64,000 bases of DNA, from contig NC_008541.1 in assembly GCF_000196235.1 (NCBI RefSeq), positions 1,426,001 to 1,490,000 on the forward strand. The letters run 5' to 3'. The notes beneath the pieces are model-generated. The model did no database searches. It saw nothing but the letters and a program-made list of their open reading frames with translations, and had not been told where the DNA came from. Shown here one piece after another: positions 1 through 9,800 of this stretch. The position numbers were made by a program, and so were the translations under genes. Source of the DNA: Arthrobacter sp. FB24. Its GTDB lineage: Bacteria > Actinomycetota > Actinomycetes > Actinomycetales > Micrococcaceae. How positions within the stretch are numbered: the stretch's first letter is position 1; every line of letters begins with the position of its first letter.

Positions 1-389
1 CGGTAGGCGGTGGCCGCCTGGTGAAGACAGTGGGCGACGAAGTCCTTTATATTGCCGAGACGCCTGCGGCGGGTGCCGAGATTTCCCTCGCCCTGTCACA
101 GGCCTTTACCGAGGACGAGATCCTGCCAGAGGCCCGGGTTGCCATGGTGTGGGGACGGATCCTCTCGCGTCTGGGCGACATCTACGGGCCCACTGTTAAT
201 CTCGCCGCCCGGCTGACGGCACTGGCCGACCCCGGCACGGTGCTGGTGGACTCGATGACTGCCGCCGCCTTGGAACACGACGAGCGGTTTGTGCTGGTGC
301 CGCAAAAGGCCGAGGAAGTCCGCGGCTTCGGCGAAATCCACCCGGTCCTGCTGCAGCGCGGCAGCGGCAGTGGCCTCGTCCTGGACTGA
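1..389 (+). CDS. Class III adenylate/guanylate cyclase, C-terminal part (5' end outside window)
   Basis: The reading frame is open from base 3 and ends in TGA at 387-389, giving about 128 residues of C-terminus. It opens with GRLVKTVGDEVLY, the metal-binding and catalytic strand of class III nucleotidyl cyclases. It continues with YGPTVNLAARL, which carries the Asn and Arg that stabilise the transition state in this family. The product would be a cytosolic or membrane-tethered cyclase making cAMP (or cGMP) from the NTP. Substrate-specifying residues and any N-terminal sensor domain lie upstream of the window, so specificity cannot be decided. The GTG at 21 is internal to the domain and is not a plausible start. 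A short GC hairpin follows the stop, so the gene is probably transcriptionally separate from the cluster downstream. Confidence 0.85.
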   Translation, partial: VGGGRLVKTVGDEVLYIAETPAAGAEISLALSQAFTEDEILPEARVAMVWGRILSRLGDIYGPTVNLAARLTALADPGTVLVDSMTAAALEHDERFVLVPQKAEEVRGFGEIHPVLLQRGSGSGLVLD

Positions 390-391
390 TG

Positions 392-410
392 CCCCGGACC
401 GTCCGGGTTT
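392..410 (+). terminator. Short GC hairpin after cyclase gene
   Basis: CCCGGA and TCCGGG flank a CCG loop, followed by TTTCT. It lies three bases after the cyclase stop and fits a weak intrinsic terminator. Confidence 0.5.
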
Positions 411-510
411 CTACATTTGATGGTCTTATGACATAGTCGGACTGACCCGGCTACGTTTCCAGTGGGTCTCAGCGTGCCCGGAATGCATTTCTCGTGGGGG
501 AAAACCAGTA

Positions 511-3500
511 ATGAAACGGCCATTTCGATCCGTGACGCCCAAATCGGAACCGACGCCGAACCGTCGGCGTGCGGGGATTCTCCGAGCCACCGCTTTTGCG
601 GTGGCGGGTGCTGCTTTGGTGGCTGGTGCGATTATTTATCCGGGGTTCAAGACCACTGAGGTGGAGTTGAACGACGGCGGTGTGTGGGTGGTCAGTAAGA
701 CGAAGAATGCTGTTGGCCGGTTGAATTATCCGTCGCGTGTCCTCGATGGTGCGGTGACGCCGGCGAGTACCACGTTCGATATCCTGCAGAACTCCGGGAA
801 TGTCTTTGTTGACGATGAGACCGGCTCGACTCTGAATCAGGTGTCGCCGGCGAATATGCAGCTGGGCGGGGATAAGCAGTTGCCGGGTTCGGCTGATGTC
901 AGTTTCGGTTCCGCTGTGATTTCGGTGACGGATGCGGCCAAGGGCAAGGTGTGGGCTCTTTCGCCGTCCACGGTGAACGGCTTCGATGAGGAGGCTACTG
1001 AGCCTGCTTTGGTTGGTTCGGAGGGTTTGGTGTCCGCTGTCGGGACCGATGACCGGATTTACAGTGCGGATCCGAAGACGGGTGTTGTGACTGTGACGGC
1101 TGTTGATGCCAATGGTGAGGTGGTGTCTTCGGAGTCGGGCACGTGGGACGGGCTGAAGGGTGCCGGTGATCTGCAGCTGGCGGTGGTGGGGGATAAGCCT
1201 GTGGTCCTGGATGCGGGGCGGGGGAAGTTGTTCCTGCCGGGCGGTCGTGGGCTGGATTTGGAGAACGCGCGGGATGCGAAGTTGCAGCAGTCCGGTCCGG
1301 CGTCGGATGTTGTTGCGGTGGCGACGCGGAAGGCGTTGTTGAAGCAGCCGTTGGATGGTTCGGCGGCGAAGACGGTGTCCTTTGACGGTGAGGGTGTTCC
1401 GGCGGCTCCGGTGCAGTTGGGCGGGTGTGTTCATGCGGCGTGGTCGGGGGCGAATAAGTATGTCCGTGACTGTGTGAATGATGCTGATGATAAGAACGTT
1501 GAGGTGCCGAAGGCGAGTGCATCGCCGTCGTATGTGTTCCGGGTGAACCGGGACCTGGTGGTGTTGAACGATGTGAACTCGGGCAATGTGTGGCTGGTGA
1601 ACCAGAACATGCAGCTGGTCAACAACTGGGACGACGTCGTCCCGCCGCAGCAGACCTCGGATGACGCGGACAAGGATTCCGCGGACGAGGTGCAGCAGAC
1701 CGTGCTGCCGGACCGGACCAAGCCCAACAGTGCGCCGGTTGCCAAACCGGACACCTTCGGAGTCCGCGCAGGCAAGACCGCCATCCTCCCAGTCCTGGAC
1801 AACGACACCGACCCCGACGGCGACATCCTCACGGTCCGCGCCCCGGATGCGATCAGCTCCGGGCTCCTAGCCCCTATCTACGGTTCCACCGGTTTCCAGG
1901 TCAGCGTACCGGCGGACAAGACCGGCTCCGAGACGTTCAGATACGCTGTGGACGACGGCCGCGGCCTCAGCGCCTCCTCCGATGTCACCCTCAACATCAT
2001 TCCGCCGGGGGAGAACTCGGCCCCCCGCCGGAAGCCGAACCGGAACACCACCCTCGTAGTGCAGGCCGGCAAGCTCGTCAGCCAGAACATCCTGACCGAC
2101 TGGATCGACCCGGACGGCGACGACCTTTACGTGGTCAGTGCCAGCGGCAGCGACCCCCGCGACCAGGTCAAGGCCCGGCCGGACGGCCTGCTCAGTTTCC
2201 AGGACGCCGGCTCCGAGCCCGGCCGCAAAGTAGTCACCGTGACGGTCTCCGACGGCCAGTCCACTGCCGAAGACAAAGTCACCGTAGACGTGCGCGCCCC
2301 GGGAGCGCTTCCGCCGATCGCCAACGCAGACCACATTGTCGCCGTCGCCGGCGTGGACACGGTTATGGCGCCGCTGAAGAACGATTCGGACCCGCAGGGC
2401 GGAGCGCTCCGTCTCGCGCAGGTCACTCCCGACGGAAACTCCACTGCCACCATGGGAGCGGACCAGCAGACCTTCACCTTCAACTCCACTGCCGAGGGCG
2501 CACACTATGTGACCTACCTCGTGACCAACGGCCCGGCCAGCGCACAGCAACTGGTACGCGTGGACGTCGTTCCCGGCAACGGCGACGGCGCCCCGGTCGC
2601 CGTCCGCGACACCGCCTTGCTGCCCAGCGGCGGCAATGTGCTGGTGGACGTCCTCGGCAACGATTCGGACCCCTCGGGCGGGGTGCTGGTGGTTCAGTCC
2701 GTCACCGCGGCCGAGGGCCAGCCGGTCAGCGCATCGGTGCTGGACCACTCGGTCATCAGGATCACCGACATCCGGGCAGAAGGGCAGCTCAACGTCAAGT
2801 ACACGATTTCCAACGGTAAGGCCTCCGCCAGCGGGGACATTGCCGTGCTGGTGGTTCCAGCACCGGCCAAGCTCCAGGCCCCGCAGGCCAAGCCGGACGA
2901 GGTGTCGGTCCGGGCGGGCGACGTTGTCACCATTCCTGTGCTGGAGAACGACACCGACCCCAACGGCGGCAAGCTCACCCTTGAACCCGAACTGGCGCAG
3001 AAGCCCGACGACGCCGACGGCCGCATGTTCCGCTCCGGCGGGACCCTGCGCTTCATCGCCGGGGACGTTCCCAAGACTGTCTATGCGATTTACAAGGTCA
3101 CCAATGAATCCGGGCAGTCGGACTCCCAGCAGGTCACCATCCGCATCCGCGCCCGCGATGACGAACGGAACACCCGCCCCGAGCCGAAGAACCTGACCGC
3201 ACGCGTGGTGGCCGGCATGGTGGTGCGGATGCCGGTGCCCTTGGACGGGATCGATTCCGACGGCGACTCCGTGCAGCTGATCGGCGTGGACAAGGCTCCG
3301 GCAATGGGAACGGCCGTGGTGAAGGACGGGTACCTCGAGTTCACTGCTACCGCAACGGCCGCCGGCACCGACACCTTCACCTACCGTGTCCGGGACCGGA
3401 TCGGCGCCGAGAACACCGGCACCGTAATTGTCGGCATTGCCCCGCCGGAGGCCAACAACCAGAAGCCCATTGCGGTGGATGACGCCGTGGATGTCCGGCC

Positions 3501-6500
3501 AGGGCGCCAGATCGCCGTCGACGCGCTCAGCAACGACTCGGACCCTGACGGGGACCCCATCGGCCTGGTGGCCAACGGCTTTGAGGCACGCCCCGAACTC
3601 CGGGTCGAGAGCGCAGACGGGGGGAAAGTACTGCTCACGGCACCCGGCGCCGCGGGCAACGAAAGCATCAGCTACAAGATCCAGGATGACAAGAAGGCCC
3701 AGGGCAGCGCCGTGATCCGGGTCCGGGTCAGTCCCGACTCCGCCCTGAAGTTCCCGGTCGCGCAGGACGATGTGGTCACGCCAGCCGAGACACTGGGCAA
3801 ATCCGCCGTCGAGGTCCCGGTCCTCAAGAACGACTCGGACCCCGACGGCGTCGCCGCCGAACTCAAGGTCGCCCTGCCGGACGGCAATCCGAACGCGCGC
3901 GTCGGAGGTGACGGCACCGTCGTCGTGTCCCTCGCCCCGAAGGACCAGCTGGTCCCCTACACCGTCACCGACGTCGACGGCCAAAGCGCGACGGCGGTCA
4001 TCTGGGTTCCCGGTCAAGGGGAACAACGCCCCACCCTGGCCCGCACCGACGTCCTGGAAGTGATGGCAGGCAAAGAAGCTACCATCGACCTGGGCGAGTA
4101 CGTCCGCGTACGGGACGGACGCACCGCCCGGATCACCCAGGCGGACAAGGTAAGCGTCCAGGGAGCGGACCCCGGGAACATCATCACCGGCAACGGAAAC
4201 GCGCTGCGCTACGCGGCGCTTAGTGACTACGTGGGGCCTGGCTCTGTCACGTTTGAAGTGACGGATGGTTCCGGTCCGGACGATCCGCAGGGGCTGAAGT
4301 CCACGCTGACCGTCATCACCCGGGTGATCCCGGACCCCAACGCCAACCACGAGCCCACGTTCAGCGGAACCGACCTCGAGGTGCCGCTGGCCGAAACTGC
4401 CAGCCTGGACCTGGGCAACCTGGCAAAGGACGTTGACGACGGGGACCAGGAGAAGCTCACCTTCGAGCTGGACGGCACACTGCCGGAAGGTTTCAAGGCA
4501 ACCGTTGAGGGCCAGACGCTCAAGGTCAGCGCTGACTCCGGCATGGCCGCGGGTCGCAAGGGGATCATTCCGCTCAGGGTGACGGACGGCCGCTCCGGTG
4601 CGGTAAAGGCTGCGGTGACCGCGACCGTCGTCGCCTCCAACAGGCCGCTCCCCGCCGCCAACGAGGACGTCATCGACAATGCCAACGCCGGCCGGACCGA
4701 GACCATCAACGTCCTTGCCAATGATTTCAATCCTTTCGAGGAAAACCCGCTCAAGATCATCTCTGCCATGGTTGAAACCGGTTCTGCCGCCGGTGCTCCT
4801 GCCGTGAACGGGGACTCGATTACCGTCACCCCCGCCGAAGGCTCCAAGGGAATCATGGTGATTCGCTACACCGTGCTGGACAAGACCGGGGACCCCTCCC
4901 GGCAGGCAAGCGGCCGTGTGCGCGTCACCGTCCGGGACAAACCGGATGCCCCGTCGGCCCCATCCGCAACGGACGTGCGCAGCCGCACCGCCGTTCTTAA
5001 GTGGGCCCCGCCCTCCGACAACGGGGCGGCCATCAGCAAGTACACTGTCACGTCCAGCGGCTTCAGCCAGGACTGCGCCACCACCACCTGCACGCTCAGT
5101 GGCCTGACCAACGACGTCAAGTACGTTTTCACCGTCACTGCCACTAACGAAGTGGGGGTCTCGGCGGCATCGGTGGCGTCCAACGAGATCAGGCCGGATG
5201 AGAAGCCCTCGCCTCCGGAGGCACCCACGGTAAAAGCCGGCGACAAGAACATGGTCATCGCCTGGCCTGCGGCGAAGACCGAGGGCTCAGCCGTCAAGGG
5301 CTACAACCTGGAGATTTCGCCGCCGCCGGCCAACGGGGTTGCCGTGAAGAACGGGGTCACCGGCCTGAACTACACCTGGCCGGGACTGACCAACGGCGTG
5401 CGCTACAAGGTCCGTGCCCAGGCCGTCAACGAGCTTGGCCCCTCCGACTGGGGCATCTACTCGTCCGAAGATAATCCTGCGGGGGTACCCGCGGCTCCAG
5501 CCGCGCCGACGTCTGCCGTGGCCTCAGCTGTCGGAACCACGAACCAGCTGCGCGTTAACTGGTCGGAACCCGACACCAACGGTGATCCGATCAGGAACTA
5601 CTTCGTCACGATGAGCGGAGGCGGCGGCGCGCCGCAGACCCAGACCGTAGCCGGGACAGTGCGCACCGCAAACTTCACGGCAAACAACTCCGAAGCTGAG
5701 TACACCTTTACGGTGCAGGCCGAAAACAAAGCGGGAAAGGGTGCCGTTAGCCCGCCGTCCGCGCCGCGGCGCGCCACCGGCAAACTCGGCCAGGTCTCGG
5801 GGGTCAGCGTTACCCCGGCAGACACCGGGGGAGCAGGGCGGAAGGTGACCGTCAACTTCAAGGAGCTGACCGCTGCCGAACGCAACGGCTCTGCCTACGG
5901 TGAAGTCAGCTACAGCTACAACGCCAGCACCGGCCAAGGCGGCCCCATCAAGCCGGGGCAAACCGTGGGTGGCTTCACCAATGGTGATGCCACGTCCATC
6001 ACCGTGGTGGCCAACTCCACTGTGGCCCCAAGCTCGGACGCCAGCGCTGCAGCCAGGGCCACGCCGTACGGTGCGCCGGGAACGCCGTCGGCGTCGGGCC
6101 AGAACGGCGGCCAGAACCAGAAGTCCCTTAGCTTCAGCTGGTCCTCACCATCGACGGCGACGAACGACGTCGCTTACACACGGATCAATATCGATGGCCG
6201 GGGCTGGGAAACTGTCGCGGCGTCCGGAACGCGGACGGTGAACACCGGCGGCTTTGACGAACGGCACTCGATTCAGGTGCAGACCGTCAACTCCGTGGGC
6301 ACCGGCGGGCCCGTTGCCGAAGCCACGGCCCAGTCCGGCCCGGCCAAGACAAATTGGGATGCCGCGGTCAACGGTTACCGCACGTGCACGGACGCGCCTG
6401 CCTCAGGGCAAACCTCGTGGCGGTCGCCGACGAACGCGGAACATACCTGCGACGGTGTCATCCGTGGCTATCCCTGGATCTACGGCTCCGGTCCGTCCTT

Positions 6501-6666
6501 CACGGTCAACTGCTTCATGTGGCGCACTGTGCCTGACGCCCGCGGGACCTATAAGTGGTACCGCATCAACACCCATCCTGACGGCCGCTTCGTGGGCCGG
6601 ACCATCCAGGTCGGCAATACCACCCTGGGCGAACCCGAGAGTCACGGAATCCCGCAATGTTCATGA
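511..6666 (+). CDS. Giant membrane-anchored cadherin/Ig-like and fibronectin-III repeat protein (paralogue 1)
   Basis: 2,051 aa. A basic N-terminus is followed by one hydrophobic anchor (about residues 28-46), with no lipobox and no C-terminal LPXTG, so it is predicted as a type II membrane protein with the bulk outside. Residues about 47-375 are Gly/Val-rich with repeated short strands (VWVV, VFVDD, VWALS, VWLV), suggesting a beta-propeller-like domain. From about 400 to 1470 there are tandem Ig/cadherin-like modules, each with an N-D-(S/T)-D-P-x-G signature (for example VLDNDTDPDGD, LSNDSDPDGD, LKNDSDPDG). Three clear fibronectin-III domains follow from about 1477, then more divergent ones, and a short C-terminal domain with several Cys (YRTCTD, HTCDG, VNCFMW). 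The start at ATG 511 gives a proper anchor. It heads the MoxR-DUF58-kinase-type VII cluster. It is comparable to FN3 of the bifidobacterial PFNA cluster. Its ligand and exact role are unknown. Confidence 0.85.
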   Translation: MKRPFRSVTPKSEPTPNRRRAGILRATAFAVAGAALVAGAIIYPGFKTTEVELNDGGVWVVSKTKNAVGRLNYPSRVLDGAVTPASTTFDILQNSGNVFVDDETGSTLNQVSPANMQLGGDKQLPGSADVSFGSAVISVTDAAKGKVWALSPSTVNGFDEEATEPALVGSEGLVSAVGTDDRIYSADPKTGVVTVTAVDANGEVVSSESGTWDGLKGAGDLQLAVVGDKPVVLDAGRGKLFLPGGRGLDLENARDAKLQQSGPASDVVAVATRKALLKQPLDGSAAKTVSFDGEGVPAAPVQLGGCVHAAWSGANKYVRDCVNDADDKNVEVPKASASPSYVFRVNRDLVVLNDVNSGNVWLVNQNMQLVNNWDDVVPPQQTSDDADKDSADEVQQTVLPDRTKPNSAPVAKPDTFGVRAGKTAILPVLDNDTDPDGDILTVRAPDAISSGLLAPIYGSTGFQVSVPADKTGSETFRYAVDDGRGLSASSDVTLNIIPPGENSAPRRKPNRNTTLVVQAGKLVSQNILTDWIDPDGDDLYVVSASGSDPRDQVKARPDGLLSFQDAGSEPGRKVVTVTVSDGQSTAEDKVTVDVRAPGALPPIANADHIVAVAGVDTVMAPLKNDSDPQGGALRLAQVTPDGNSTATMGADQQTFTFNSTAEGAHYVTYLVTNGPASAQQLVRVDVVPGNGDGAPVAVRDTALLPSGGNVLVDVLGNDSDPSGGVLVVQSVTAAEGQPVSASVLDHSVIRITDIRAEGQLNVKYTISNGKASASGDIAVLVVPAPAKLQAPQAKPDEVSVRAGDVVTIPVLENDTDPNGGKLTLEPELAQKPDDADGRMFRSGGTLRFIAGDVPKTVYAIYKVTNESGQSDSQQVTIRIRARDDERNTRPEPKNLTARVVAGMVVRMPVPLDGIDSDGDSVQLIGVDKAPAMGTAVVKDGYLEFTATATAAGTDTFTYRVRDRIGAENTGTVIVGIAPPEANNQKPIAVDDAVDVRPGRQIAVDALSNDSDPDGDPIGLVANGFEARPELRVESADGGKVLLTAPGAAGNESISYKIQDDKKAQGSAVIRVRVSPDSALKFPVAQDDVVTPAETLGKSAVEVPVLKNDSDPDGVAAELKVALPDGNPNARVGGDGTVVVSLAPKDQLVPYTVTDVDGQSATAVIWVPGQGEQRPTLARTDVLEVMAGKEATIDLGEYVRVRDGRTARITQADKVSVQGADPGNIITGNGNALRYAALSDYVGPGSVTFEVTDGSGPDDPQGLKSTLTVITRVIPDPNANHEPTFSGTDLEVPLAETASLDLGNLAKDVDDGDQEKLTFELDGTLPEGFKATVEGQTLKVSADSGMAAGRKGIIPLRVTDGRSGAVKAAVTATVVASNRPLPAANEDVIDNANAGRTETINVLANDFNPFEENPLKIISAMVETGSAAGAPAVNGDSITVTPAEGSKGIMVIRYTVLDKTGDPSRQASGRVRVTVRDKPDAPSAPSATDVRSRTAVLKWAPPSDNGAAISKYTVTSSGFSQDCATTTCTLSGLTNDVKYVFTVTATNEVGVSAASVASNEIRPDEKPSPPEAPTVKAGDKNMVIAWPAAKTEGSAVKGYNLEISPPPANGVAVKNGVTGLNYTWPGLTNGVRYKVRAQAVNELGPSDWGIYSSEDNPAGVPAAPAAPTSAVASAVGTTNQLRVNWSEPDTNGDPIRNYFVTMSGGGGAPQTQTVAGTVRTANFTANNSEAEYTFTVQAENKAGKGAVSPPSAPRRATGKLGQVSGVSVTPADTGGAGRKVTVNFKELTAAERNGSAYGEVSYSYNASTGQGGPIKPGQTVGGFTNGDATSITVVANSTVAPSSDASAAARATPYGAPGTPSASGQNGGQNQKSLSFSWSSPSTATNDVAYTRINIDGRGWETVAASGTRTVNTGGFDERHSIQVQTVNSVGTGGPVAEATAQSGPAKTNWDAAVNGYRTCTDAPASGQTSWRSPTNAEHTCDGVIRGYPWIYGSGPSFTVNCFMWRTVPDARGTYKWYRINTHPDGRFVGRTIQVGNTTLGEPESHGIPQCS
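588..1646 (+). repeat. 1,059-bp near-identical block, copy 1 (second copy at 6880-7938)
   Basis: This segment matches 6880-7938 without indels. By eye 20 bases differ (about 98% identity), and 14 of those lie in one 34-base patch at 981-1014. It encodes the membrane anchor and the propeller-like domain. Outside it the two genes diverge strongly. Its codons are unlike the rest of both genes: many TTG, GTT, GGT and GCG against the C-ending codons of the flanks. Confidence 0.95.
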
Positions 6667-6692
6667 CGGGCGTAACCGCAGGTCAAGCGGTT

Positions 6693-6736
6693 GGGGAGTG
6701 CTCCCCATCGCGGTCCCGCGGCGGGTTGGGTAGGCT
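6693..6736 (+). promoter_or_regulatory. Candidate promoter with 18-bp element shared with the WXG100 gene
   Basis: GGGGAGTGCTCCCCATCG (6693-6710) is followed 20 bases later by TAGGCT (6731-6736), which fits an actinobacterial -10 (TAnnnT). A 15/18 match with the same 20-base spacing to TAGTTT occurs at 29408-29451, upstream of the WXG100 gene. The copy here also contains a perfect GGGGAG-TG-CTCCCC inverted repeat. A second palindrome (CCCGGTACCGGG) lies at about 6757-6768. Confidence 0.5.
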
Positions 6737-6820
6737 GTCGCGGGAAACAGAGAGCCCGGTACCGGGTCTTTGGGAACGCTGCCCTGGGGGCGGCTGCGAT
6801 TTTGAGGGATTTGAAAACTT

Positions 6821-9800
6821 GTGACTACTCTGTTCGGCAAGCTGGGTCTCAGGGAGCGCCGCAGAAAGTTGGTTTCGGGCACCGCTTTTGCGGTGGCGGG
6901 TGCTGCTTTGGTGGCTGGTGCGATTATTTATCCGGGGTTCAAGACCACTGAGGTGGAGTTGAACGACGGCGGTGTGTGGGTGGTCAGTAAGACGAAGAAT
7001 GCTGTTGGCCGGTTGAATTATCCGTCGCGTGTCCTCGATGGTGCGGTGACGCCGGCGAGTACCACGTTCGATATCCTGCAGAACTCCGGGAATGTCTTTG
7101 TTGACGATGAGACCGGCTCGACTCTGAATCAGGTGTCGCCGGCGAATATGCAGCTGGGCGGGGATAAGCAGTTGCCGGGTTCGGCTGATGTCAGTTTCGG
7201 TTCCGCGGTGATTTCGGTGACGGATGCGGCCAAGGGCAAGGTGTGGGCGCTTTCGCCGTCCACGGTGAACGGTTTTGACGAGGAATCCACGGAACCGGTG
7301 CTGGCCGGTTCGGAGGGTTTGGTGTCCGCTGTCGGGACGGATGACCGGATTTACAGTGCGGATCCGAAGACGGGTGTTGTGACTGTGACGGCTGTTGATG
7401 CCAATGGTGAGGTGGTGTCTTCGGAGTCGGGCACGTGGGACGGGCTGAAGGGTGCCGGTGATCTGCAGCTGGCGGTGGTGGGGGATAAGCCTGTGGTCCT
7501 GGATGCGGGGCGGGGGAAGTTGTTCCTGCCGGGCGGTCGTGGGCTGGATTTGGAGAACGCGCGGGATGCGAAGTTGCAGCAGTCCGGTCCGGCGTCGGAT
7601 GTTGTTGCGGTGGCGACGCAGAAGGCGTTGTTGAAGCAGCCGTTGGATGGTTCGGCGGCGAAGACGGTGTCCTTTGACGGTGAGGGTGTTCCGGCGGCTC
7701 CTGTGCAGTTGGGCGGGTGTGTTCATGCGGCGTGGTCGGGGGCGAATAAGTATGTCCGTGATTGTGTGAATGATGCTGATGATAAGAACGTTGAGGTGCC
7801 GAAGGCGAGTGCATCGCCGTCGTATGTGTTCCGGGTGAACCGGGACCTGGTGGTGTTGAACGATGTGAACTCGGGCAATGTGTGGCTGGTGAACCAGAAC
7901 ATGCAGCTGGTCAACAACTGGGACGACGTCGTCCCGCCCAAGAACCAGTCCAACGACCAGGACCAGGAGTCCGCGGACAACAACACGATCAACATCCTGC
8001 CGGACCGCACGAAGCCCAACCGCCCGCCGGAAACCAAACCCGACACTGTCGGCGTGCGGCCCGGGCGCACCACAATCCTCAGCGTGCTGGATAACGACTC
8101 CGATCCCGACGGCGACGTCCTGACGGCATCCGTGGTCGGTTCCGGGCCGGCGTCGGGCACGCTGCAAAGCATCTACGGCGGCACGGCTTTCCAGATCACG
8201 GTTCCGGCCGACGCCAAGCCCGGCTCCGAAACGTTCGGCTACAACGCTGCGGACGGACGCGGGCTCTCCGCCGGCGGACAGGTTTCCCTGAACATCGTCG
8301 GCGCTGACGAGAACAAACCACCCCTATTCAAGCGGGGCGACCCCACCACCATGCTGGTGGAGCAGGGCAAAACCGTCAGCCAGAACATCCTGACCGACTG
8401 GACCGACCCCGACGGCGATGACCTCGTGCTGCTGGACGCCAAGGCGGACAACGAGCAGGACCAGGTCAAGGTCCGCCGCGACGGGCTGCTCACCTACCAG
8501 GATTCCGGGGCCGCCTCCGGCAAGAAGACCGTCACGGTGTCCGTGTGGGATGGCCGTGACACCACTACCGGGCAGGTGGTGGTGAACGTGCAGCCGCCGG
8601 GTGCCCTGGCGCCCGTGGTCAACGCGGACCACGTCACCGCCGTCGTCGGCCAGGACCTGGTGATCGCACCGCTGAAGAACGACGTCGACCCCAACGGCGG
8701 AGCCCTCCGGCTCGCCCAGGTGGAAGCGTCCGGCCCGGCCGAACTCGGGCCCGTGACCGACGGCGGTACGTTCACGTTCCGCAGCGAGACCGCCGGTCCC
8801 GTCTACCTCACGTACATTGCCAGCAACGGTCCGCAGAGCAGCCAGGGACTCATCCGCGTGGACGTGGAATCAGGCAAGGACACCGGCGACCCCGTCGCAG
8901 TCCATGACGTCGCCCTGATGCCCACGGGCGGCAGCGTGCTCCTCGACCCTCTGGCCAACGACTCCGATCCCTCCGGAGGGGTGCTGGTGCTCCAGTCGGT
9001 CCAGCTTCCCGAGAACACCACAGCCTCGGTCAGCGTGATCGACCACAGCGTGCTGCGAATCACCGACGTGCTGGGCACCAAGGACCCCTTCCTGTTCCAG
9101 TACACGATGTCCAACGGAAGGAAGTCCGCCACCGGCAGCGTCTCCGTAGTCCCGGTGCCGGCGCCCGCCGTCGTGGAAGCACCCCAGCCGAAACCGGATG
9201 AGGTGAACGTCCGCGTCAACGACGTCGTCACCATTCCCGTGCTGGCCAACGACACCCATCCGCAGGGACAAAAACTAACGGTGGATCCGGTGCTGCCGCA
9301 GGCAGTGGCGGAAGCGGACGGCAAGGGCTTCGTTTCCGAAAACACGCTCCGGTTCATCGCCGGGCCCCAGCCCAAGACTGTCCGTGCCATCTACAACGCC
9401 GTGGACCCGCAGGGCCAGAAGAGCGCCGCGGCCGTCACGATCCACATCCTGCCGCTGGAAGGCGCGGAGAACTCCAGGCCGCAGCCAAAGAACCTGACGG
9501 CACGGGTGGTGGCCGCCGGGTCGGTCCGCATTCCGGTGGACCTGGACGGCATCGATCCCGACGGCGACTCCGTCCAGTTGACCGGCATCGACAGCACCCC
9601 CAATATGGGCACCGCCACTGTCGGCAGCAACTTCATCGATTTCACGGCGGCGGGCGACGGCGCGGGCACTGACACATTCCGGTACAAAGTGGTGGACCGG
9701 CAAGGCGCCGTCAATACCGGCACGGTTACCGTAGGCATCGCGCCCCGCGGCGATGCGAACCAGAAACCCACTCCTGTTGATGACGACGTCCAGGTCCGTC

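Noticed and set aside
469..1434. Minus-strand open frames over the repeated block (also 6683-8167)
   Set aside because: They have Arg/His-rich composition and appear in both copies only because the DNA block is duplicated. No start signal or domain was seen.
1867..4350. 827-codon open frame on the minus strand opposite the first giant gene
   Set aside because: It is a shadow of the high-GC sense frame. It has low-complexity His/Arg/Val/Gly composition and no family resemblance. A similar shadow lies at 9275-11263.
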